From contig CAILTZ010000819.1 of assembly GCA_903837255.1 (NCBI GenBank), forward strand, positions 1 to 13,948: DNA of 13,948 nt. Reading direction: 5' to 3'. Source of the stretch: an uncultured Pirellula sp. (GTDB taxonomy: Bacteria; Planctomycetota; Planctomycetia; Pirellulales; Pirellulaceae). The position numbers and the translations under genes were made by a program. Positions 1 to 7,319 of the stretch are shown piece after piece (the stretch's first letter is position 1; every line of letters starts with the position of its first letter). The notes under the pieces are model-generated. The model saw only the letters and a program-made list of their open reading frames with translations. It was not told where the DNA came from and did no database searches.

Positions 1-735
1 AACAATCCTGTTTTGTTTGGCATCGACGGCTACGGCAGCAACTAGGGACGGGAAATTCATCCCTTGGAGGATCGAGGCGGCCATGAGAGCCTGTCCTGGA
101 GGACCTGGGTGAACGGCATCGCCGGCGGTGATGCGGTTGTATTTGGACTCTTTGGAGCGGGCTGCGTCGAGGACATTCAAGTACGGATGAAATTGATCAA
201 CAAACTTGCCGTTGTTTTTCTCGGAGATCGCTTTGACTCCTTCGGAAAATTTTTCGAGGGTTTGGTTGTAACCGGTCAATGCTGTTTTGCCTTGTTCGTC
301 ATTATCGAGGGGCTGAGGGGTGACCCAAGCGGTCCGGATATTGGCCGCTTTGGCTTGGTCAGCCATGCCTTGCAATCCATCCATGTAGGGTTTGAAGGTT
401 TGATCGGAGAATTCGCGGTAGCTGCCATCGTTCATGCCGAAGTCGACGGTCATGGCGGTGGGTTTATGGAGAAGCACATCGCGAGCGAATCGAGAGTTTC
501 CACCGACGGATCGATCGCCACCGATCCCTACGTTTCGGAAGGTGATTTTCCAGTTTGGAAAACGGGTCACGGTCCACATTTCGACGTAGTTCGAGTACAG
601 ATGTTGTTCGGTGATGCTATCGCCGATCATCACCACGCGGTCACCGTCCTTGAAGAAAAAGTCTTCGGCATGGACTGTGGTTAGTGGAACTGAAAAGCTG
701 CTGACGAGAATGGCAAGACGCATGGAGAGTTTCAC
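1..735 (-). CDS. Secreted SGNH/GDSL-type hydrolase, 3' end missing
   Basis: The minus-strand frame is open from the left edge to about position 735, so the C-terminus lies outside the window. Counting from the GTG at 735, the four SGNH blocks are visible: GDSIT at residues 38-42 (nucleophile Ser40), NVGIGGDR at about 68-75, GMND at 100-103, and GDAVHP at 205-210 with the Asp206/His209 pair. Such enzymes are serine esterases, often acting on acylated carbohydrates in planctomycetes; the substrate here is unknown. The N-terminus is a signal peptide ending TVHA before Glu-Asp, so the product is exported. The GTG start has AAGGA about 8 nt upstream and puts a Lys at residue 2. An ATG four codons later (723) is the alternative but is poorly spaced from that ribosome site. 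The gene is divergent from the kinase gene. The family call is firm; the specificity is not. Confidence 0.9.
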   Translation of the reverse strand, partial: MKLSMRLAILVSSFSVPLTTVHAEDFFFKDGDRVVMIGDSITEQHLYSNYVEMWTVTRFPNWKITFRNVGIGGDRSVGGNSRFARDVLLHKPTAMTVDFGMNDGSYREFSDQTFKPYMDGLQGMADQAKAANIRTAWVTPQPLDNDEQGKTALTGYNQTLEKFSEGVKAISEKNNGKFVDQFHPYLNVLDAARSKESKYNRITAGDAVHPGPPGQALMAASILQGMNFPSLVAAVAVDAKQNRIV

Positions 736-934
736 AGGAGGATTCCTTGAGGCAAAAAGGGGGGGAACTGACGCAGGGTCTCTGGGGCGGCAAGAGGTCC
801 TAGATCTTATCAGAATTGAGCGGCCGCACACGCTTTTTTGGGTTAGCGAGCAAACCCCATTGTTTGATTATCTGGACCATTTACTTGCAAATTCTTGGGC
901 CGTACCGGCTTTTACTGTATCTTGAGGTTCTTAC
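736..934. other. Divergent intergenic region between SGNH hydrolase and kinase genes
   Basis: About 200 bases separate the two divergent starts, so both promoters must lie here or close by. I could not fit a convincing sigma-70 -35/-10 pair in either direction. Visible items are a run of seven G at about 761-767, a GCGGCCGC palindrome at about 821-828, and a short GGGTT/AACCC inverted repeat (loop 8) around 840-857. None is strong enough for a functional call. A plus-strand open frame crossing this region has no recognisable domain. Confidence 0.4.
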
Positions 935-2767
935 TTGTCTAGTTGCGCGAACGAAGCCATAGGCGCTCAGATGGACCAGAGATCAAACCATACTGTTCTA
1001 GAAGTTCCCGGTGACAACCTGCGGGAAGCCGCGACGCAAATCCAAGAGAATTGCGATGAAGGAATCGACCCAGTTGCATCTGTCGAAAGAGCGTTCGATC
1101 TACAGAAAACAGCGTCCTTGGAAGGCCCTGAAGGATTCCATCCTTTCAACGCCCGATATTGGATTGGTGAAGAGATCGGTAAGGGGGGGATGGGCTTGGT
1201 TTATCGAGGCTGGGATTTGCAACTGCAACGCCATGTAGCCATCAAGATCATCCGCCAAGATCATCAAAGCAACCAGCGGCATCTTCTTCGATTTCTACGC
1301 GAAGCCAGAATCGCTAGTCAGTTGCGTCATCCGAGCATCTTAGGAATTCATGATTTCGACGTCGAGCCCTCCGGTTCGGCTTACATCATCATGGACTTGA
1401 TCACTGGAAAAACGCTGGAGCAAGTCATTGCGGATACGATCGTCGACGAATCAAAGCGGCATTTGATGCTCACGACGTTTTTGCAGATTTGTCAGGCCAT
1501 GGTCTTTGCACATGCCAACGGAGTAGTCCACCGGGATTTGAAACCAGCGAACATCATGGTTGGTGATTATGGTGTCGCAACCGTTCTCGATTGGGGCTTG
1601 GCCAAGATCCTCGCAAACAACGGCTTGCGATCAGACAACCTCGATGAGGAGGTTGTCGTCCCGCTGACTCAAACAAGCATCGAAGAGTCACTCGATCATC
1701 CGAAACCCAATTTTGATACCGTATCTGGCACGGTCATGGGCACTCCGTACTACCTTGCTCCGGAACAGGCCCGCGGCGAAGTCGTTGATTATCGAGCGGA
1801 TGTTTTTTCTCTCGGTGGCATTTTATGTCACCTGCTTACAGGCTCTCCACCTTTCATGGGTGACAAGCTATCAAAGGTCTATAAAAAAAGCGTCAGCGGA
1901 GACTTGTCCTACGCGTTCGATCAACTTGATCGATGTGGTGCTCCGATCCCGATCGTTCAATTGGCCAAGCGATGTTTGGATCCCAGCGTCGAGAGTAGGC
2001 CGAAAGACGCGAGTTTTTTGGTCCAGCGTCTACAAGAGTATTTCGAATCAGGGCAGCGCAGAGCCGAAGAGGAGCTAGTCCGCTTTTTCGATTTATCCCT
2101 TGATCTGTTTTGCATTGCGAACACCCAAGGCTATTTCTGGCGACTCAACGATAATTTCTCTCGGGCTCTTGGCCACACAGCCAAGGAGCTTACATCCAAA
2201 CCGTTCATCGACTTTGTCCATCCAGATGATCAGCCGGATACCCTCAATGAGATAATGAAGCTATCGCGGGGCGAGCCGACCATTCAATTCATCAATCGAT
2301 ACCGACACAGAGATGGTCATTACCTTTCTCTCGAATGGACCGCTCGATCCGTAGGAGACGAAGGTATGATCTACGCTGTTGCTCGGGATGTATCCGAACG
2401 TCTTCGGCTCGAGGAAGAGCGCTTCCGACTAGCAGAAATTGTCGAATCGGCCAGCGATGCGATCGTAGGAAAGAATCTGGATGGATTGATTCAAAGTTGG
2501 AACTCTGGAGCGGAAAAACTCTTCGGCTACGCAGCCGAGGAAATGATCGGACAACCCATTACAAGATTGCTCCCAGCCGATAGGCTCGATGAAGAGACGG
2601 AAATTTTGAGGATACTTAGAGAGGGAGGACGGGTCGAACATTTTGAAACGGTACGTCTTGATAAATCAGGCGCGAGAATCGAGATCTCCGTGAGTATCTC
2701 GCCGATTCGCGACGCGAAGGGAAAGATAATCGGTGCATCCAAATTTGCACGGAAAACCCATAAATGA
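935..2767 (+). CDS. Ser/Thr protein kinase with two C-terminal PAS domains
   Basis: This is a 610-residue Hanks-type kinase counted from a TTG at 935, which has GAGG 8 nt upstream. The first ATG is at 971 (598 aa) and is equally possible. The kinase domain spans about 75-370: glycine loop GKGGMG 82-87, VAIK Lys104, helix-C Glu123, HRDLKPAN 199-206 with catalytic Asp201, DWG 219-221 in place of DFG, APEQ 275-278, DVFSLG 289-294, and Arg355. The stretch between DWG and APE is about 55 residues, longer than usual, so the activation segment carries an insert. PAS domain 1 is about 382-490, with FVHPDD and a PAC end RDVSERL. PAS domain 2 is about 497-606. No transmembrane helix is visible, so the kinase should be cytosolic and respond to an internal signal, perhaps redox or a small ligand. 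The protein stops where a PAS domain would normally lead into an output domain. Targets are unknown. Confidence 0.93.
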   Translation: MSSCANEAIGAQMDQRSNHTVLEVPGDNLREAATQIQENCDEGIDPVASVERAFDLQKTASLEGPEGFHPFNARYWIGEEIGKGGMGLVYRGWDLQLQRHVAIKIIRQDHQSNQRHLLRFLREARIASQLRHPSILGIHDFDVEPSGSAYIIMDLITGKTLEQVIADTIVDESKRHLMLTTFLQICQAMVFAHANGVVHRDLKPANIMVGDYGVATVLDWGLAKILANNGLRSDNLDEEVVVPLTQTSIEESLDHPKPNFDTVSGTVMGTPYYLAPEQARGEVVDYRADVFSLGGILCHLLTGSPPFMGDKLSKVYKKSVSGDLSYAFDQLDRCGAPIPIVQLAKRCLDPSVESRPKDASFLVQRLQEYFESGQRRAEEELVRFFDLSLDLFCIANTQGYFWRLNDNFSRALGHTAKELTSKPFIDFVHPDDQPDTLNEIMKLSRGEPTIQFINRYRHRDGHYLSLEWTARSVGDEGMIYAVARDVSERLRLEEERFRLAEIVESASDAIVGKNLDGLIQSWNSGAEKLFGYAAEEMIGQPITRLLPADRLDEETEILRILREGGRVEHFETVRLDKSGARIEISVSISPIRDAKGKIIGASKFARKTHK

Positions 2768-2788
2768 GGTTCTGGATCAGGATTTGTG

Positions 2789-2817
2789 GGGGCGATGCGT
2801 GGGCCTCGCTCTGCCCC
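2789..2817. terminator. Imperfect GC-rich hairpin between convergent genes
   Basis: The 76-nt gap between two convergent stop codons contains GGGGC (2789-2793) and GCCCC (2813-2817). A matching GCG/CGC pair lies inside, separated by a 3x3 internal loop, with a 7-nt apical loop. There is no T-run on either side, so this is not a canonical intrinsic terminator. Its place between tail-to-tail genes makes a weak bidirectional terminator plausible. Confidence 0.3.
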
Positions 2818-2843
2818 GATTGTGTGCCCGTTAGAACTGCAAA

Positions 2844-4046
2844 CTAAATCCGTCCTAGCCGTTCGAGGGCTTCGTCGGCCCAGGGGCTTTGGGGTGAAAG
2901 TTGCAAAAACCGCAACCAATGTTTGGTCGCATCTTCGGAACGCCCAAGTTCGTCTAGGGATCTTGCTAAATGATAATGGACATCTGGATAGTGATCGTCC
3001 TTGGCCAGCGCCCCTTGGAAAGCTGCGATCGCCAAATCGACTTGGCCGGTTTCGGCTAGCACGCACCCCAAGCTGGCTCGGGCTTCGACAAAGTCTTCAT
3101 CGATTTCGATGGCATTGTAGAAACGTTCGCGTGCTGCTTGGACCTCCCCTGCTCTTAGCAGCAATTCCCCTAGTCCAAACACAATCTCGGCGCTTGGTCC
3201 GTACTTGGCCAAAATGACACGATGCCACTCGATCGCTTCGTCGATGCGGCCCGCATCTTCGAGTTCCTCGGCTGCAGCGAGCATCGAGTCGCGAGTCCAT
3301 GGGCCTAGTTCGGAGGACTGTTGTGGACCCAGCAGCGAGGCTGTCGTTGCGTGGGGGTTCATTACCAAGATCTCTGGCTCTTGAGATCCTGCATCGGCTT
3401 GCTCTGGCTCGTCGAAATTCAAGTGGAGTTGTCCGTGAGAACCAAGCAGTTTGCCGTCTTGGTAAAGCAGGATTCGGCGTCCATCGATTCGGATATCTAG
3501 ATCGATCAAGCTACGGTTGGCGATCCGGGAGCCGAAGTCATCGAGTTGTTTTTTCAAGTCGGTGACATTGGCCCCTTGCCGGATCCACGAAGCGATTTGC
3601 TTGGCGCATTGGACTTGTTCAAAATCGAAATACGGGAGTTTGTGGGCTACTTTGATGCTTGGTAGCAAGCCGATGCGGTGCCAGCGGCGAACGGCGCTGA
3701 CACGAGCCTTGATCAGGCTGGCGACCATTGCTGGGGTGTAGAGTTGTTTGTGGGATGGGTCGTCGACGAGTCCGAGAGCTGTCCACAGGTCGTGTTCATG
3801 GACGAGTGTCGTGGACCCTAGTCGGATTCGCTCACGAAGTTTCTCATTGAGCATGGCTTGGATGTCTTCGTCGGGTAGTTCATCGGCCCCGATGACCACC
3901 AAGTCCAGATCACCTGTGAGTTTATCGGCGACCGTGGCATGGTATTGCTTGAGCCACTGGCAGGCTTCTTTGCGGGTCATTGCCCCGAGCTTGCCCAACA
4001 AGCCGATCCGTTTATGTTCGAGGACCAGTGGGGTTGATTGCGACAT
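2844..4046 (-). CDS. BRCT + MerR-like helix-turn-helix + TPR protein
   Basis: The 400-residue product joins three modules. Residues about 8-93 look like a BRCT domain of the NAD-dependent ligase type: KRIGLLGKLGAMTRKEA, then DLDLVVIGAD, closing with LVHEHDLWTALGL. Residues about 101-165 look like a MerR-family winged helix: LYTPAMVASLIKARVSAVRRW, then GLLPSI. After a linker (about 205-250), residues 250-400 form three to four tetratricopeptide repeats, for example around 286-316, 320-350 and 354-384. No membrane segment or signal peptide is present. It probably acts as a DNA-associated regulator or scaffold with TPR protein contacts; this is inference. The ATG at 4046 is preferred. A TTG- or ATG-type start at 4103 would add 19 residues read through the end of surE. 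The gene begins 10 nt after surE, so the two are probably co-transcribed. No clear Shine-Dalgarno sequence is visible. Confidence 0.87.
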   Translation of the reverse strand: MSQSTPLVLEHKRIGLLGKLGAMTRKEACQWLKQYHATVADKLTGDLDLVVIGADELPDEDIQAMLNEKLRERIRLGSTTLVHEHDLWTALGLVDDPSHKQLYTPAMVASLIKARVSAVRRWHRIGLLPSIKVAHKLPYFDFEQVQCAKQIASWIRQGANVTDLKKQLDDFGSRIANRSLIDLDIRIDGRRILLYQDGKLLGSHGQLHLNFDEPEQADAGSQEPEILVMNPHATTASLLGPQQSSELGPWTRDSMLAAAEELEDAGRIDEAIEWHRVILAKYGPSAEIVFGLGELLLRAGEVQAARERFYNAIEIDEDFVEARASLGCVLAETGQVDLAIAAFQGALAKDDHYPDVHYHLARSLDELGRSEDATKHWLRFLQLSPQSPWADEALERLGRI

Positions 4047-4056
4047 TTGAGGGGGG

Positions 4057-4845
4057 TTAGGTTCCGTCGGTACCCAGCGAGAGATTCCATCTCTGCATGG
4101 CATCCAATTGCGCTCGTTTGGTCATATCGAATTGAAGGGGTGTAACGGTCACGCCGCCGGATGCCAAGGCCATCAGATCGGTTGGGTGCTCGGTGGGTTT
4201 TGGGGGTGGATCGTTGGTGGACCAGTAGTAATTGCGACCCTTGGGGTCTTGGCGTTTGACGTAATGATCGCCATATCGCTCGACTCCCATCGGGACGGTA
4301 TGGACGCGAGGCATTTTCCCGGCGCGGTAATCGATGGTCGCCTGGGTCGAGATGTTGATGTTGTAGAGTTCCGGGGAGAAAGCTTGGTAATCGAGGATTT
4401 TTCCGATCAGTTGGACGGCGATTGATCCGGCGGCTTCGAAATCCGCATGGGGATCTTCCTCGAGCGACACGGCGATGCTTGGGATGCGGAAAAAGGCACC
4501 TTCGATGGCGGCTGCGACGGTGCCTGAGTAAAGGACGTTGATGCCTGCGTTCAGGCCGCCATTGATACCGCTGACGATCAGTTCGGTCGGTTTGGGGGCT
4601 AGCTCGGTGAGTCCGAGTTTGACGCAGTCGGCAGGTGAGCCATCGACTGCCCAGCCTCTGAAGATCTCTGCATCGAAGATTTGTTTGCAGGTCAGGGGTG
4701 AGAGGTAAGTGATTGAGTGTCCGACGCCGCTTTGTTCGGTGGCTGGTGCGACGACCGTTACGCGACCGAGAGATTCCAGAGCGATACGCAAGGCTTTAAG
4801 TCCTGGGGCGTGGATCCCGTCATCATTGGCAAGCAGGATATTCAA
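4057..4845 (-). CDS. surE: 5'/3'-nucleotidase SurE
   Basis: SurE is a metal-dependent phosphatase that removes phosphate from nucleoside monophosphates (and in some species exopolyphosphate), usually linked to stationary-phase survival. From the TTG at 4845 the protein has 262 residues and begins MNILLANDDG. The metal site then falls at Asp8, Asp9, Ser39 (in SGVGHS) and Asn95 (in GINGGLN), the numbering I recall for characterised SurE proteins. YSGTVAAAIEG (106-116) is also typical. An AAAGGA sequence sits 10 nt before this TTG. An in-frame TTG at 4866 would add seven residues and overlap the dnaJ-like gene by 7 nt, but has no ribosome site. There is no ATG near the start. It lies between the co-chaperone gene (14-nt gap) and the BRCT/MerR/TPR gene, which suggests one stress-related transcript. 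The C-terminal part is conventional. Confidence 0.95.
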   Translation of the reverse strand: MNILLANDDGIHAPGLKALRIALESLGRVTVVAPATEQSGVGHSITYLSPLTCKQIFDAEIFRGWAVDGSPADCVKLGLTELAPKPTELIVSGINGGLNAGINVLYSGTVAAAIEGAFFRIPSIAVSLEEDPHADFEAAGSIAVQLIGKILDYQAFSPELYNINISTQATIDYRAGKMPRVHTVPMGVERYGDHYVKRQDPKGRNYYWSTNDPPPKPTEHPTDLMALASGGVTVTPLQFDMTKRAQLDAMQRWNLSLGTDGT

Positions 4846-4859
4846 GAGGGGGGGATCCT

Positions 4860-5837
4860 TTACCAACGGATAGTGTCGCGAAGGTTTTTGGAGTAGCCTT
4901 GTTCAAACTCTTTGATTTTTGGTTCGAGAGTTTCGGGTATTTCCTCGGGCAGTTGGATCAGCGGTTCGACGATCATATCGCCACGGAGTCCATTGGCACC
5001 TTTGAGCCCTTGGCCTTTGACTCGGAGGCGTTTACCGCTATCGCACATGGTTGGAATTTTGATGGTGACATCGCCTCGCAGGGCTGGCACATCGATCTTG
5101 GCCCCGTAGATGGCTTCTGAGAGAGTGATTGGCAGCTTCAGTTCAATGTTATTGCCATTGATTTTCACTGCGTGGTGGGGTTGCATTTGAATGGTGAGGA
5201 TCAGATCGCCGGTTGGTCCACCGCTTGCTCGTTGGCCGAGTCCGCGAAGTCGAATTTTTTTTCCGGGTCCAACATCCGCTGGAATCTTCACGCTCAGTTC
5301 CTCGGAACGTCCATCCCCTCGATTGAGTTTGAATTGGATTTCACCTCCTTCGATCATGATCCGCAGCGGGACGGGTATTTCGGCGGCGACATCTCCGGAT
5401 TGAGGCTCTGCGGGGGAGTTTGAGGAGGAATGTCCTGAGGGACTCGATCGGCGGGACCGGGTTCGGGAGCGGGAGGGTTCTCGAGGGTCCTGGTTAGAGG
5501 ATTCGAGGTCTTTTAAGAAGTCGAAGAATTGGAAGCCTTCGGATTTGCCGAAGGCTTCGCGGAAATCGAAGCCTGCGGGACCACCTTGACCGGCACCGAA
5601 GGGACTGTTGCGGTAAGCTTCGTAGCCTTCCCCGTATTGGTCGTAGAGCTTGCGTTTTTCGGGGTCTTGGAGCGTGTCGTAAGCGACTTGCAGACGCTGG
5701 AACTCCTGCTTGGCTTTATCGTCCTCGGGGTTAAGATCCGGATGGTGCTTTCGGGCAAGCCTACGATAGGCCTTGGAGATTTCATCCTGGCTGGCCGAAC
5801 GGCTTACACCGAGCGTGCTGTAATAGTCTTCTGCCAT
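4860..5837 (-). CDS. DnaJ/CbpA-type co-chaperone without zinc fingers
   Basis: The 325-residue protein has an N-terminal J domain (about 4-70) with the HPD motif at 32-34, which stimulates DnaK ATPase. A short G/F region (about 78-106) follows, then a Ser/Arg-rich linker (about 112-148), then the two beta-rich substrate-binding domains (about 150-320) with SVKIPADVGPGKKIRLRG and TIKIPTMCDSGKRLRVKGQG. The CxxCxGxG zinc repeats of class I DnaJ are absent, so it is a class II / CbpA-like protein and probably not the principal DnaJ. The start is an ATG at 5837 without a clear Shine-Dalgarno sequence. It is the first gene of a tight minus-strand cluster with surE and the BRCT/MerR/TPR gene. A perfect 11-bp hairpin lies in the coding sequence, and an inverted repeat lies 27 nt upstream of the start. 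Confidence 0.95.
   Translation of the reverse strand: MAEDYYSTLGVSRSASQDEISKAYRRLARKHHPDLNPEDDKAKQEFQRLQVAYDTLQDPEKRKLYDQYGEGYEAYRNSPFGAGQGGPAGFDFREAFGKSEGFQFFDFLKDLESSNQDPREPSRSRTRSRRSSPSGHSSSNSPAEPQSGDVAAEIPVPLRIMIEGGEIQFKLNRGDGRSEELSVKIPADVGPGKKIRLRGLGQRASGGPTGDLILTIQMQPHHAVKINGNNIELKLPITLSEAIYGAKIDVPALRGDVTIKIPTMCDSGKRLRVKGQGLKGANGLRGDMIVEPLIQLPEEIPETLEPKIKEFEQGYSKNLRDTIRW
5532..5558. repeat. Perfect 11-bp hairpin inside the dnaJ-like gene
   Basis: GAAGCCTTCGG (5532-5542) and CCGAAGGCTTC (5548-5558) are exact reverse complements separated by 5 nt. On the coding strand this encodes the EAFGKSEGF segment at residues 94-102. The stem is GC-rich and would fold in the mRNA. It may only reflect similar codons around EAFG/SEGF. 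Confidence 0.75.
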
Positions 5838-5863
5838 AGCCTACGTGCGTGGTTTCGTTGAAA

Positions 5864-5900
5864 ATCCGTGCTAGTGTTTAAGCTCGATTTTAGCACGGAT
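5864..5900. promoter_or_regulatory. Perfect 10-bp inverted repeat between the oxidoreductase and dnaJ-like genes
   Basis: ATCCGTGCTA (5864-5873) and TAGCACGGAT (5891-5900) are exact reverse complements with a 17-nt spacer. They lie in the 89-nt gap after the oxidoreductase stop and 27 nt before the co-chaperone ATG. On the minus strand the second arm runs into TTTTC, so it could end the oxidoreductase transcript. It could equally be an operator for the chaperone gene. The 17-nt loop is long for an intrinsic terminator. The arms share TTAGCAC with the CIRCE heat-shock operator, but the order of the arms is reversed. Confidence 0.5.
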
Positions 5901-5926
5901 CTCAGGAAACGCATCCTCTATTTTGG

Positions 5927-7231
5927 TTAACCCCCGGTGGAGCCTGATGGTGCCTCGGGCTGATGGTTTTCGTTGAGAAGATCGGCTGGGACCATTTTTT
6001 CGTTGGCGCGATCCCAACCCATCATGCGGTTAGATCGCCAGCTTTCGTTGGCCATATTAACGGCCACTACGCCTGCGAGTCCGAGTTCGATTGGGCAATT
6101 GAGAGGTTCGCCGTTTCTGAGGTGGTTATGCAGATTGGTATGGTGCAGGTTCTGGTCTTCGCCGCCGGTCTTTTTGTGCTGTCCGAGGACTTTGCCGTCG
6201 GGATCTTTGGCGACCCAGCCTTCGTTGTTGAAGAACAAGGTTCCTTCGTAGCCGCGGATCAGGTGGTCCACTCGAACGCGATTGCCCATGGTTCCCAGGA
6301 CGTAAACGGTCATGCCTCGGGGGTACTCGCAGATCATTTCGATATTGTCGGGTAGGTCGCGTCCGTCTGGCCATTGCCAGATGCCTCCCATGCCCACGAC
6401 GCGGCGTGGATAGAGCAGGTTGCATGCCTTCATGATGCGGGTGATTCGGTGGATAAACAGGTCGGTACAGATGCCGCCTGAGTAAGCCGAATAGCAGCGC
6501 CATTCGAAGTAGTGGTTTGGATTCCAATCGATTTTTGGAGCTGAGCCCAGCCAAGCGTTCCAATCCAAGTCGGCGGGTTTGTCTTTGAACTTGGAGACTA
6601 GGTCTGGTTCACGCCAAGGGCCGGCACCTTTGGTGTATCGTCGAACATATTCGATTTGAGCTTGGAGGACCTTGCCGATCATGCCTTCTTGGATAGCTTT
6701 TCCGGCCGAGATGTAGCTATCGTCGGACATGGCTTGCACGCCGACCTGAACTGGCCGTTTGGTTTCTTTTTGTTTCTTCACGACCGCTTGGGCTTCGGGG
6801 ATCGTGTGGGTCAGTGGTTTTTCGCAGTAGACTGCTTTGCCGGCTTCCATGGCATCGATGGTCATGGTCCAGTGCCAGTGTTCTGGCGTGGCAACGATGA
6901 CGTAGTCGATGTCTTTGTGTTCGAGCAGTTTTCGGTAATCGGTTTCGGCATGGTCGGCTTGGATGGTGGCTTTGCCTTCTTCTGCCCGGGTCTTCCAGCA
7001 GTCGGCGACGCAAACTGGATGGAGGTTGTTTTTTTCTTTGAGGTTGTTGATCACACCCATGTGAGCCTTGCCGATAACCCCACCGCCGATGAGTCCGACA
7101 CCGAGTCGATCATTGGCACCGATGACTCGCGCGTAGCTTTTGGCAGAAAGCTGTGTTGCCAGGGCGGCTGCGGATGTGGCGGTGGCGAGGAAGGTTCTGC
7201 GTTGAACAGGGGTCTTGGAAGAATCGCTCAT
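5927..7231 (-). CDS. Tat-exported Gfo/Idh/MocA family oxidoreductase
   Basis: From the ATG at 7231 the protein has 434 residues; GGAGG lies 8 nt upstream, a strong ribosome site for this window. An in-frame TTG at 7261 is therefore less likely. The N-terminus carries a twin-arginine signal (QRRTFL at 10-15, then an alanine-rich hydrophobic stretch to about 34), so it should be exported folded with its NAD(P) cofactor. The nucleotide-binding Rossmann motif is GLIGGGVIG (46-54). CEKPL (136-140) carries the family's catalytic-region EKP lysine, and a GGICTDLFIHRITRI segment corresponds to the family's conserved histidine helix. Members oxidise or reduce sugars, inositols and related polyols; planctomycetes encode many exported paralogues of unknown substrate. 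The gene is separate from neighbours by 89 and 135 nt gaps that contain inverted repeats, so it may be its own transcript. Confidence 0.95.
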   Translation of the reverse strand: MSDSSKTPVQRRTFLATATSAAALATQLSAKSYARVIGANDRLGVGLIGGGVIGKAHMGVINNLKEKNNLHPVCVADCWKTRAEEGKATIQADHAETDYRKLLEHKDIDYVIVATPEHWHWTMTIDAMEAGKAVYCEKPLTHTIPEAQAVVKKQKETKRPVQVGVQAMSDDSYISAGKAIQEGMIGKVLQAQIEYVRRYTKGAGPWREPDLVSKFKDKPADLDWNAWLGSAPKIDWNPNHYFEWRCYSAYSGGICTDLFIHRITRIMKACNLLYPRRVVGMGGIWQWPDGRDLPDNIEMICEYPRGMTVYVLGTMGNRVRVDHLIRGYEGTLFFNNEGWVAKDPDGKVLGQHKKTGGEDQNLHHTNLHNHLRNGEPLNCPIELGLAGVVAVNMANESWRSNRMMGWDRANEKMVPADLLNENHQPEAPSGSTGG

Positions 7232-7319
7232 GGAACATGCCTCCGATAGGTTGATTGGCAACGGATGATGATTGGCAACGATTGTGTCGCGGGGGAAAAA
7301 GAAGCGTCGAGCATAGCAG

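Noticed and set aside
64..684. Plus-strand open frame of 206 codons
   Set aside because: It lies antisense to the SGNH hydrolase, whose minus-strand frame has a signal peptide and all family blocks; the plus-strand translation has no recognisable motif.
611..925. Plus-strand open frame with a nearby AGGAGGA
   Set aside because: The AGGAGGA (about 736-742) is inside the frame and not before its start. The product has no recognised domain and the first part is antisense to the SGNH gene.
2786..3217. Plus-strand frame just after the kinase, considered as a frameshifted continuation of its PAS region
   Set aside because: It is antisense to the TPR repeats of the minus-strand gene and shows no histidine kinase or GGDEF motif.
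5864..5900. CIRCE heat-shock operator
   Set aside because: CIRCE is TTAGCACTC-N9-GAGTGCTAA. Here the half sites are in reverse order, the spacer is 17 nt and the outer bases differ, so it is not a CIRCE as such.
6656..7249. Plus-strand frame of 197 codons
   Set aside because: Entirely antisense to the oxidoreductase, which has clear Tat, Rossmann and EKP motifs.
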